Assembly: GCA_036937835.1 (NCBI GenBank)
Contig: CM072863.1
Location: forward strand, 3,476,001-3,540,000
Origin: Pampus argenteus
Taxonomy: Eukaryota > Chordata > Actinopteri > Scombriformes > Stromateidae
Direction: 5' to 3'
Length of the DNA stretch: 64,000 nt
Below, one piece after another: positions 21,997 through 31,600 of the stretch (positions within the stretch are counted from its first letter, which is position 1; every line of letters begins with the position of its first letter). The notes beneath the pieces were generated by a model. That model was not told the DNA's origin, ran no database searches, and was given only the letters and a program-made list of their open reading frames with translations. Position numbers and translations under genes: made by a program.

Positions 21997-24900
21997 ATGA
22001 AGGCTTTGATCTTGGTTGGCGGGTACGGGACCCGGCTGCGACCGCTCACCCTGAGCGTCCCCAAACCGCTGGTGGACTTCTGCAACAAACCCATCCTGCT
22101 GCACCAGGTGGAGGCTCTGGTCAAGGTACAGCGACCCTGAACGCAGCTGCTTCCTCTCACTTTCTCCTCTGAAGCTACAGCCAACACACGGGGGGGGTTC
22201 AAATGTACTGTCCAAGTCTCATTTTGTGCTTTCTCTCTCTCTGTGTGTGTGTGTGTGTGTGTGTGTGTAGGCCGGCGTGGACCACGTGGTTCTGGCGGTG
22301 AGCTACATGTCCGAGCTGCTGGAGAGAGAGATGAGAGTTCAGGAGCAGAGAGTACGTCACACTGACGCACTATTACAGCTGTGATACACACAACACACAC
22401 TTAGTGTTTTAACAGTGTACAGGAGCAGAGCAGTGGCTCAGTAACATATTAGGGCGTATTAGTCAGATCACACACACATTATATATTTACCCACAGCGGT
22501 ATCAAGTCATGCAGGTAGTTTTAGTTTTGTGCTTCAGTATCCTGAAAGTGTCACTGTTTTCTTTTCAGCTTGGGATTCGTATTTCTCTCTCTCATGAAAA
22601 GGAACCTCTTGGAACAGGTGAGTCTACACACCTGCTGCCAGGAAAACTGCACAATTGTATCTCACTATACTGTATATAACAGATTGCGAAGCCCCCTAAA
22701 TTTGCTCCACATTTTGTACAGCACTACAACATATTCTGACCTTAGACCCCAAAATGGCGACATCTGCTGAGCATTTATTGGTATTGCGATTGTATGAATG
22801 AATTAAATAAATTATTTTGTTTAGTAAAACCTATAATATTAAAACGGGTCAGTATTAATCAGTCTACAGATACTTATACATAGATTTAGATACTTTTTTA
22901 GATATATAAGTGTGACAAGGGGTGCTCACATACTTTTGGCCACGTAGTCTGTCAGGTTGTGTGATCAAATGAATCAAGGCAGCACAAAGATAATAAGAAT
23001 ATGACGTTTGTGTGTGTGTGTGTGTGTGTACATACAGCGGGGCCCCTGGCGTTGGCTCGAGAGCTGCTGAACATCGACAATGAGCCGTTCTTCGTCCTCA
23101 ACTCGGACGTCATCTGTGATTTTCCCTTCAAAGATCTGCTGCAGTTCCACCGCAACCACGGCAAGGAGGGAACCATCGTGGTGAGAACGATAGAGAGAGA
23201 ACCGGAGTTCAACAGAAATATGAACAAACTATGTTCTATTAAATGAAAAACATGACTTTGTTTGTGTGTGTGTGTTTGTAGGTGACGCGGGTGGAGGAGC
23301 CCTCTAAGTACGGCGTGGTGGTGTTTGAGACGGACAGCGGCAGGATCCACCGCTTCGTGGAGAAACCGCAGGTCTTCGTCTCCAACAAGATCAACGCCGG
23401 GATGTACATCTTCAATCCCAGCATGCTCAGCAGGATCCAGGTCCGCGACACACACACACACACACACACACAGTGATGCACTGTTAATTTAACTATAAAT
23501 CTATCTTTTTTTTTTCATTATACTGATGTTTCTTTTATGTTTGTGACTCTTTGTGCAGCTGAGACCAACATCCATAGAGAAAGAGATATTTCCCGTCATG
23601 GCAGAAGAGGGACATCTGTATGCAATGGAACTACAGGGTATTACTACTACTGCAGTACTACAACACAATACTATACTACACTTTTTTTATGGCTGCAACT
23701 ACAGCAGTCAGACAGTTGTGTTTCTTGATCCATCAGACTTCTTTTTATCTCTGTGCTCCCAGTGATTTATTTTATGTATCTGAGAGACACAACGGTAACA
23801 TGATATATTCGATATATTGACCCGTGTGTTCGCTCCGGTCTCTTCAGCTCACAGCGCTACCAGACGTAAGTGTTTGGGCTTTTCTTCACACCCGAACTCA
23901 CGTAGTTCTGGAGAGGAATCATTTGTAGAGAAGCACCGATATCCACAAAACACGACGTCTGGATTTATTAACTGTTTCCAGATACTTTAATACGTCAGTG
24001 TTTATCTACACATCCTCAAGCAAACTGTTATATTCATATAAATATAATCAGATCAGAATTAAACGCGGTGCTGTAATTGGTGCTTCTCTAGATCCTCATC
24101 CCTCTCTGGGAGCAGTTAAAGGTAAATCTCCCTCCTGTCCTGTAGTCAGAGCGGCAGAAGCAGAACCAAAGACCGGTCTGAGTCAGTGACTCCGGTCCAG
24201 GTCGTAGTGGCTTCGTTTCCCTCAGAAAACACTGAGCAGCTTATTAAATTATATAAGAGAATATCAGAGAGTCCTTGTGATTGTTTGTTTTTTTTTCCTA
24301 AAATGTTAATGTGATTTATCTATTAATCTGTCTGATTCATGATTCATAGTAAACTACATTATGGCTAAATCACCGACATCCTTCCTGTTTTCAACACACA
24401 CGTGTAGTTGAATTAATTCAGATCCAAGATCCAAAAATTATAGTTTGTAGTTAATAGATAAAACACATATATACATTTAAACAGCAGTATGGTGTGTCGG
24501 AAGCTTTCTGCTGATCACGTGACGTCATAAGGAAACTTGTGGTTTCATGTCCTTGTTTCCATGGTAACTAATTGGCCACTGTCTTTATGTCTGTGTTGTT
24601 TTTGTTTTTGTGCGTCTGCAGGTTTCTGGATGGACATCGGTCAGCCTAAAGACTTCCTGACAGGGATGTGTATGTATCTTCAGTCACTACGGCAACACGC
24701 TCCTGAGAGGCTACACACAGGACCCGGGTTCCTAGGCAACGTTCTGGTGGTGAGTTCAGCGTGTTGACCCTAATATCTTGGGGTTTTTTTTGGTTTTTTT
24801 TTTACCTTTTATAGCCAAAATTTGGTCAGATTTATTCGCCATTTCCAACATAAACAGAATTTTAAACTTTATACTAAAGATTTTATAACATAATAATGGT

Positions 24901-25399
24901 TTTAATAGGAACATTTATTACTGAGATTACTGAGTTTTTTAGTTTTGTTTTTTTTTGACTCATCTTTTTCAGGACCCGACGGCTCAGATCGGGGAGAACT
25001 GCACCATCGGCCCGAACGTGACCATCGGTGCCGGCGTGGTCGTGGAGGACGGGGTGAGGATAAAACGCTGCACGGTGCTGAAGGGAGCGCGGGTTCGATC
25101 GCACTCCTGGCTGGAGAGCTGCATCGTTGGCTGGAGCTCCTCTGTTGGCCAGTGGGTGAGTAAAAGACGGGTGTCGCCGACCCTGACTCGTACTGGATGC
25201 ATAGACGCTTGTTCTGATTGTTGTCAGGTGTGACGAGACTTGTCTCCGGGTTAATGTGTGTCGCCAGGTTCGTATGGAGAACGTTACGGTGTTGGGGGAG
25301 GACGTGATCGTGAACGACGAGCTTTATCTGAACGGCGCCAATGTCCTGCCTCACAAATCCATCAACGAGTCGGTCCCGGAGCCACGAATCATCATGTAG
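21997..25399 (+). CDS. gmppb: mannose-1-phosphate guanylyltransferase beta, 360 aa
   Basis: Makes GDP-mannose from mannose-1-phosphate and GTP in the cytosol, the donor for N-glycans, O-mannosylation of dystroglycan and GPI anchors. Exons: 21997-22125, 22271-22351, 22569-22617, 23038-23180, 23282-23440, 23559-23637, 24622-24749, 24973-25155, 25268-25399. The sum is exactly 360 codons plus stop, equal to the human protein. The nucleotidyltransferase signature GGYGTRLRPLT lies at residues about 8-18, with VPKPLVDF, NSDVICDFPF, EPSKYGVVVFE and FVEKPQVFVSNKINAG following. The C-terminal third is the left-handed beta-helix (IGENCTIGPNVTIGAGV, SHSWLESCIVGW) ending ESVPEPRIIM. Several introns carry GT or CA microsatellites next to splice sites. 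The partner GMPPA is not in the window. Confidence 0.97.
22241..22269. repeat. (GT)n tract abutting a gmppb acceptor
   Basis: About 14 GT units end directly in the acceptor AG at 22269-22270, before exon 22271-22351. A second GT tract (23007-23029) lies 8 bp upstream of exon 23038-23180, a short one (23262-23277) precedes exon 23282-23440, and a CA tract (23448-23471) follows that exon. Confidence 0.9.
22905..22955. mobile_element. terminal fragment of a Tc1-like repeat
   Basis: Reads GGGGTGCTCACATACTTTTGGCCACGTAGTCTG, close to the end sequence CCACATACTTTTGGCCA that I recall from a common fish Tc1-like element. The opposite end of this family (CCAAAAGTATGTGGACA) is seen at 35154. Only a fragment is present, in a gmppb intron. 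Confidence 0.5.
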
Positions 25400-25837
25400 C
25401 ATCGGACAGAGGAAGGAAAAACCCAACAGCTTTTTATACGAACTCAACTGAACACCGAAACTGTGCCAGAGAGCGAAGGAGGGACGAGGAGGAGAGAACA
25501 AGGGACAAAAGAAGGCTTTGTTTTGTTTGATTTGATTCATTTGGACTCCTTTTTAAGCCCTGCTTGGCTGCACCTTCCATGAATCAGAAACGACGGGGTC
25601 AGGAAGGTTTATATACTTGGGCTGGTTGTCTGTCAGATGGTGGAGGGACTAATACTGAGTGTATTTAGAGGAGCGTATGAACACTGCTGTTTAGATTTAC
25701 TATGCATTTACATTCACCTGCACAGCTGCAAAGTATCAGTGAACCTCAAAGGATCACACTACGTCTTTATATTTCTCCTTTGTAGCAGGAATATTGATTT
25801 CTGACATATTAAACAAAAAGCAGTATTGGTTATAGTT

Positions 25838-26020
25838 AAAGTTGCATTAATTGATTAATTTTGGTCCCTTGGTGGCAGCAGAACAAGCTGTAAACACATC
25901 TGACATATTATAACCATATAAATAAGTTATTACGGTGAATATTTTAGCAAAGAGTTGCTCATCCAGCAGAATAATATTGTCATCCCACGTTTGTGTCCTC
26001 CTGATGAATGTAATCGAATC
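25838..26020. repeat. dispersed repeat, copy B of a pair
   Basis: Partner of 11240-11480, with the shared words listed there in the same order and spacing. It lies in the gmppb 3' flank. Confidence 0.6.
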
Positions 26021-26574
26021 AGTTTTGATGCAAAATCATTGATTAGTTGCGGGTTTTAGAGTAGATATGTCGATTATGTCTCGATGCCTTTTTCTGTTCT
26101 TTCTGTATATCGTAAAAAACTGAGCGCTTCGATGCCAAACTGGTCTGTGAAAAGTGAACGAAACGCAGAAAACGTTTTATAAATATCTACAGACGTTATC
26201 AAGAACGTCAACAGATATTTGAGTGGGATGGTTCGACAGCATCGGTGATGTTTAAGACAATATATTGGTTCACCGGAGTAACTAGAAGACAGTTTGTCAC
26301 ACAATAAGATAATTGGGGTGAATTAATGTCAGTTTTGATCCTCCATAAGACAGTACAGCACATTGGTTAGCTACAGTTAGCATGTTAAAGCAGCTATTGT
26401 TGGCTATTAACATGCTAATGTTAGGTAACATTTAGCATGCTAACATACTAATTTTTTGAATGTCGGCTAATTGAAACTATCTCAAGGTCGAGGGTTGAAG
26501 CAGATGAACGTTTAGCATGTTAGCATGTTGTTTTAGCGTTCATCTCAAGCTGAGGCTGTTGGGAATTAACTCTT

Positions 26575-26735
26575 TACTTTTAGAAACATCCATCATCATC
26601 ATCATTAGGTTTCATCCTCAGGGGACCATGAATGTCTGAACCACATTTCATGGCAATCCTTCTGAAAGTTGCTAAATTATCAGAGTCGTACCGACTGATG
26701 GACAAATGTTGAGTTTACATCAAGACATTTTGAAT
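26575..26735. repeat. dispersed fish repeat with CATGAATGTCTGAACCA core
   Basis: Contains TTTCATCCTCAGGGGACC, then ATGAATGTCTGAACCACATTTCATGGCAATCC. Reverse-strand sequence at 46100-46170 repeats the block (TTCATCCTCTGG, AACCATGAATGTCTGAAACCA). I recall this as a very common 3' UTR/intron repeat in percomorph fish; family name unknown. Confidence 0.6.
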
Positions 26736-27933
26736 AAAGTATGTTAATTAACATGAGAAGAAAAAGCTCGTTTTAAGACAGATTCACATGAAGGAGATGA
26801 ATTATCTTCATGTTTCATTATTGTTGTAAGAAACATTTTAACGTAAAACTGGGATGAAGTTAAATTAGACATTCACCACAGTCGTCTATGTTTGTCTTCT
26901 ACGTTTGACTGTCAGTCTGTCCAGATATTCAACAACAGTTGGTGACGAACAGTATTTAAAACACTGAACATGTAAAGACGTTGTCTCAATCTGAATGAAT
27001 GAAGTCAATTCTTGTAATGAAGTCTTTTTTTTTAAGAGAATAATATAATATACTGACTACATCCAAAGCTTGTCTTGTCTTGTTTTTTTCGATTAATCTA
27101 TTAATTATTTTCTTGATTAAATGATTAGTTGTAAATGTTTTGTTTTGTCCACAAGTCTAAAGATATTTTAGTCTAAATAAACCAGAAATAAACATTTGAG
27201 AAGCTGGAATCAGAGATTGTGCTTCTTAAAAAATGACTCAAAACAATTAATTTTTGTGGTTGTAAATTAATTTTAGATGGAAAATAAACTAAATGTGAGC
27301 GGCATTATTTACTTTGTGTATACCACTTTCTGTGGAGGCATATTAACAACTGGAAATGAGCTCCAGATTTATGATTTATGATGTATGAGTTGACACTTTT
27401 TGCACACGTTATTGTGTTGTAGATGTTTATTTCTCATTAATCTACACCCAGTAACACGTTGACAAAGTGAAAACATGTTTTTAGATTTTTATTTTTTTTG
27501 TACATGTATTAAAAATCAGAAATACTTTCCTCTTACATAACCAAAAAATAACACAAATTGCTTCATCAGAAAAATCCTAAAAAATATAAAATGATTTCTT
27601 CGTCTCCTTTTTTTTTTCCGTATTAGTCGCTTATTAGTTTCTACATTTCACACCAAAAAAACGGCATCACGTCTCATCATAGTCATAAACGCAGGTAAAC
27701 TACAACACACCATCAAAAAGCATATTTTCTTCAGTATCAACAAAAATCCAGAAACTGTTTGTTTGCACATCAGGTGATGCAGCGTGACTTTTGATTAATA
27801 AAGATGATTATATATAGTACATACTGTAACATGACATGGGATATAGTAAGCGACTCAATATATATGTTGATCCTACTTTGGAAATAAGAAAGAAATATGA
27901 ATAATAAAACCTAAAAAGATTTTTTTTAGTTCC

Positions 27934-29388
27934 CTAAAATCTGTAGAAAAATTCCCTGTAGCCCCATGAATATGAAGGCAGTGTGAGTGGTTGAGTTGTT
28001 ACAGAGACTGTTAGTGGTAAGATCTTCAGAGGGCGTTCATTCGTGGTTCCAGTGTAAGGAAACAGCCTCTCAGTGAAGGTGTGTGTGAAGGTGTGTATGT
28101 GTGTGTTAGTGTCAGGATCATAAAATGACAGTTTTCCTTTGTTCCAGTCCAGATGAACTCTGATCCTCTGCAGCTTCTTCTTCACTGAGAGAACGACGGG
28201 CGGATCCAGTGAGATACGCGCTTTGTATTCATCTTGATAAAACAATATTCTCCATAATCCAGACTGAGGTTGGTCCTTCCTGTCAACAGACTCTGTTGCT
28301 ACACCCACTCTCCAGGCTGTATTCTCTATTCCTCCAACCTCAACGTCCCAGCTGTGAGTCCCTGAGTTGAAGCCCTCAGAGCCCAGGACACACCTGTGTT
28401 GATCAAACCTCTCTGGGTTATCAGGAAGTTTCTGTCTCTGTCCTCGTCTCACACTGGTCAGATCCTCAGACAGGATGAGTTCTGGATCAGCAGTGTTTGG
28501 ATCCAGAATCACAGGAGTGTAGGAGACCATCTCCTTCATGTTGCTCCAGATGTTGAAGGTCAGGTTGCCCAGGTGTTTGGCCACATCTATCAGAGCTCCT
28601 GAGAGCAGCTCTGGATCATCCAGCAGGTGGCGCTGCTGGACTCTTTCCACTGCAGCCTTGTAGTTCTGCAGGAATGAGACGTCTTCAGCTCTCAGTGTGT
28701 CCTCTGTGGCTCTGATTGTGTCTGAAAGAGCTGCTGTCTCTCTGCTCAGAGCCTCAATCTTCTCCTTCATCCTCTGACTCTTCTGCTCCTCTTCCTCCCT
28801 CAGAGCAGCGATCCTGGCCTCCTCTTCCTCTTGTAGAAACTGGTGAAGCTTCTTAAACTGCTCTTTAATCTGTCTCTCTGTGTCTCTGGTCTGGACCTTA
28901 ATGTATTCTGCTGTTTGATCACAGTTTCCTTTAACTTGTTTGAAGAGCTTCAGTTTGTCCTGTAAGGTCTTCAGGGATTTCTGGAGCTCCTCTTTGTGAT
29001 CCTGTGCAGCTTCATCGATGGGTCTGAATCTGTGGTCGTTGTGTGTTTTTGAATCTCTGCAGATGAGACACACTGGCTGCTGATGGTCCAGACAGAAGAG
29101 TTTGAGTTTCTCAGAGTGCAGACTGCAGAGAGACTCAGACCCTGATGAAGCTCTCTGATCTCTCTCCAGTGAAAAGGCCTCACACAGGTTCTTTAATGCC
29201 AAGTTACGTGGTGGATCGCTCTTTGAGGATCTTCTCTTACAGCACGGACACTCACGTGTTTGTTTTGTTCTCCACCAGTTCTTCAGACAATCTTTACAGA
29301 AGCTGTGGCTGCATGTCAGGACAACTGGATCATTAAAGATGTCATGGCAGACAGGACACGAGAGGTTGTTCTCTGATTGAGAAAACAT
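27934..29388 (-). CDS. intronless TRIM-family E3 ubiquitin ligase (RING, B-box, coiled coil, PRY-SPRY), 484 aa
   Basis: Probable E3 ubiquitin ligase of the large fish TRIM35/TRIM39/NF7-like group. The order is a RING C3HC4 finger from residue 11 (CPVC, then CSHSFCKDC and CPCC), a B-box2 (about 81-121: LCSLHSEKLKLFC, CLICRDSKTHNDHRF), a Glu/Lys-rich coiled coil (about 125-265, with QEEEEARIAALREEEEQKSQ) and a PRY-SPRY domain (about 300-484: LDPNTADPELILSED, GTHSWDVEVG, WRVGVATESV, LSFYDPDT). The whole protein is in one exon. I took the ATG at 29386-29388 because the frame upstream has only a GTG, and because MFSQSENNLSCPVC matches the usual TRIM N-terminus. The precise orthologue cannot be decided, as this family expands by lineage. 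A 9-bp minisatellite lies just upstream. Confidence 0.92.
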   Translation of the reverse strand: MFSQSENNLSCPVCHDIFNDPVVLTCSHSFCKDCLKNWWRTKQTRECPCCKRRSSKSDPPRNLALKNLCEAFSLERDQRASSGSESLCSLHSEKLKLFCLDHQQPVCLICRDSKTHNDHRFRPIDEAAQDHKEELQKSLKTLQDKLKLFKQVKGNCDQTAEYIKVQTRDTERQIKEQFKKLHQFLQEEEEARIAALREEEEQKSQRMKEKIEALSRETAALSDTIRATEDTLRAEDVSFLQNYKAAVERVQQRHLLDDPELLSGALIDVAKHLGNLTFNIWSNMKEMVSYTPVILDPNTADPELILSEDLTSVRRGQRQKLPDNPERFDQHRCVLGSEGFNSGTHSWDVEVGGIENTAWRVGVATESVDRKDQPQSGLWRILFYQDEYKARISLDPPVVLSVKKKLQRIRVHLDWNKGKLSFYDPDTNTHIHTFTHTFTERLFPYTGTTNERPLKILPLTVSVTTQPLTLPSYSWGYREFFYRF

Positions 29389-29524
29389 TTTGTCTCTGAG
29401 TGAAGTAGAAAGAGGAAGTCTTTCCCTTAAAGTTACTTTCACTTTGAGTTGTAGCTCCTCTAAAATTCGTCTTTCTAAAGTGGAATCAGCAGAAGGTTGA
29501 AGTTGCAGTATTCCAGTTGTTCAG

Positions 29525-29592
29525 AAATCCTAGTGTTCCCAGTGTTTCCAGTGTTTCCAGTGTTTCCAGTATTCCCAGTGTTTCTAGTATTC
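29525..29592. repeat. 9-bp minisatellite (CAGTGTTTC unit)
   Basis: About seven imperfect copies of a CAGTGTTTC/CAGTATTCC unit, some 140 bp upstream of the TRIM start codon and possibly within its promoter or leader. Confidence 0.85.
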
Positions 29593-30049
29593 CCTTCTTT
29601 ACACTGCATCTCTCTGTGTGGTATTCCAGCGTTTGGTCTAGTATCGTCAACATGATACTCCCAGTTATGGAATGATGATGCTGCACACACCCATCTGATG
29701 CATGTGACTATACCGTCAGATCAATGGGTATTATATAAAAGACAATGGAGAAATGACAAATGATAAAACAGCGCCCCCTTTGGGTTGTAATGGCTGGTAA
29801 ATGTCAGCCATCCTGTGTGGCCAAACATGGTATTGAATCCTTCCCAAAGATCTTTGATGTCTCTGATAAGAAGTACATATCATAGCATCATCTATATGTT
29901 TCGTTTTCTATCATTCAAATATAGGTTCATTACAGCTTTATTTATACATGACGGGACCTTTAAGAAACAACGCGTGTGTGATATTTTGACAGCATTTACA
30001 TGCATTTAACCCTGATACACACACACATGCAGTACAACAGCACAGACAT

Positions 30050-30300
30050 GCAGTACAATGGCATAGACATGCAATGTGGAGAGAGATGGTGGAGTGATGG
30101 GCAGCCAGCCAAACCGGCGCCCAGTGAGCAGTTGGGGGGGTCGGTGCCTTGCTCAAGGGCCCCTCGGCAGTGCCCAGGAGGTGAACTGGCACCTCTCCAG
30201 CTACCAGCCCACCTTCCATATTTTTGGTCCATGTGGGACTTGAACCGCCACCCTCCGGTTTTTCAAGCCAAGTCCCTATGGACTGAGCTACTGCCGCCCA
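30050..30300 (-). mobile_element. tRNA-derived SINE
   Basis: On the minus strand the element begins GGGCGGCAGTAGCTCAGTCC, with an RNA polymerase III A box (30273-30290) and a B box GGTTCAAGTCC (30236-30246) at tRNA-like spacing. The body continues to about 30050 and ends toward a CATGCAGTACAAY-type repeat tail. I recall this consensus as common in percomorph genomes. The copy is degenerate and sits upstream of lmcd1. Confidence 0.75.
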
Positions 30301-30520
30301 AAGTAGTGCAACTACTGGACTGTGGACTATTTACCTCAACAATGTTGTATAGAGGTAAGATTACTGGCTCACCTGATCCTTTTTTAATACCTTTTAAATT
30401 TACGAGACCCTTTCACCAAACTTGAAACTGAAAAGTAATAATATAACTGTGGTGAGATGACAATAAAGGTCCTTAAATCCTTGAATCTGTCTGTGTTTAG
30501 TCCTGGTTACGCCCCAGGTG

Positions 30521-30605
30521 TCCTGTTTGGCCTTGTTTGGCCCTGTTTGGCCCTGTTTGGCCTTGTTTGGCCCTGTTTGGCCCTGTTTGGCCCTGCTTGG
30601 CCCTC
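30521..30605. repeat. 10-bp minisatellite (CTGTTTGGCC)n
   Basis: Eight near-perfect CTGTTTGGCC/TTGTTTGGCC copies about 1 kb upstream of the lmcd1 start codon. Confidence 0.95.
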
Positions 30606-31600
30606 TGTGGTCGACATTCTAAACCACACAATGAAAATCTGCAGAATGAGAGGAGGAGGAGGAATCTCTGACATTCCTATTGGCCGAGCACTTTTTCAGG
30701 CTCACTCTGATTGGCTGGTAGATTGTGAGCAGGGAATCCCTCAGGATTCACTCTGTCTTTGTCTCAGAGTGCAAACACAAACAGTTCGGTCAGGCCTCGC
30801 TGCTCCAAAGAGGCCTCCAGTCCGCTGCAGACCAGGACTGAAGCAGTCGGATCTGCTGTTCTGCAGCAGAGTCATTAGCAACAGCACAGCTGCTGTTTGT
30901 AAGACCACAAATCTCCCTGATTACTGCCAGTCTGCTGCTAACAGGGTCTGCAGCTGTAACATTGCAAGTACCTGTAATGTTTAGCAAAGCAGAGTTAATT
31001 CCACATTATGTCTCCACTGCTCAGCAGACCCAGAAACAGACACAGAGCTGCTGTTTCTGTTGCTGTGAGAGAAAGTGTTTTTCTGAGATAAATCCCTTCA
31101 GCGGCATGTTGGAACAAAATCAGGAGGTGAAGAAACCTGCTGAGTTCATGTTGCAGTCAGAGGGTGGAGAAGGAGAGCTGGAAACAGGACGAATCAGGAG
31201 GCAAGAGAGGGAAAAAAACTGAAGAGGAAAGAAAAGTCAGCTGAAGACGAGAAAGGTGAGTTTTGTTCTTGTTGAGAGTTTATAAAAATATTAAAAAGGG
31301 AAACAAAAGAGAGAAAACTAAGGATGAAAAGTGAAGTGTTGGACCAGGTAGAGAAGAGTGGGGGAAATGCAGTGAGAGTGAAGAGTTGAAGTTGCAGGAA
31401 TGAGATGAAAGTCTAGACGGTTAAATTGCTGTGGGCTGTGGAGAGCCGGCGGAGCGGCACGGCGGCAGGAGCGACTGTGGGCGTGGACAGAGGAAGTGTG
31501 GTCGACAAGAGAGGAATTTAAAGCCTCATTGTTCTAGCAGAGCAGAGGCAGAGAGAGCTGAGCAGCTGAGGAGTCGAACCACCGACAAACACTGAACGAC

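Larger units (their letters stand above)
25400..27933. other. gmppb 3' UTR and gmppb-TRIM intergenic region
   Basis: No coding exon is seen. Candidate gmppb poly(A) signals are ATTAAA at 25808 and AATAAA at 26733. The interval holds dispersed repeat copies at 25838-26020 and 26575-26735, a run of TTAGC/CATGCTAA words at 26360-26530, and an ATCGATTA-type fragment near 27087-27135. The right end (below 27933) is the TRIM 3' UTR on the minus strand, with TTTATT (AATAAA) at 27426-27431 and 27488-27493. Confidence 0.5.
29389..31600. other. TRIM upstream region and lmcd1 promoter region
   Basis: No coding exon is seen. From left to right it holds the TRIM 5' flank with a 9-bp minisatellite, ordinary sequence, a tRNA-derived SINE (30050-30300), a 10-bp minisatellite (30521-30605), and from about 30650 a GA-rich, CpG-containing region leading to lmcd1. 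Features near the start codon include GGGCGTGG (31478-31487), a GAATTTAAA word (about 31514-31522) and GAGCAGAGGC-type leader sequence. Open frames at 30457-30984 and 30000-30425 arise from the repeats and SINE. Confidence 0.5.

Noticed and set aside
29389..29442. N-terminal extension of the TRIM gene beyond residue 1
   Set aside because: The upstream in-frame codon is GTG, not ATG, and the added residues lack similarity to TRIM N-termini. The ATG at 29386-29388 precedes the RING at the usual distance.
30236..30300. A tRNA gene
   Set aside because: A and B boxes are present, but the sequence continues for 250 bp with no acceptor stem or 3' pairing. It is a tRNA-derived SINE.
30000..30984. 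Frames of 141 and 175 codons upstream of lmcd1
   Set aside because: They run through the SINE and the CTGTTTGGCC array, with no domain and no splice link.
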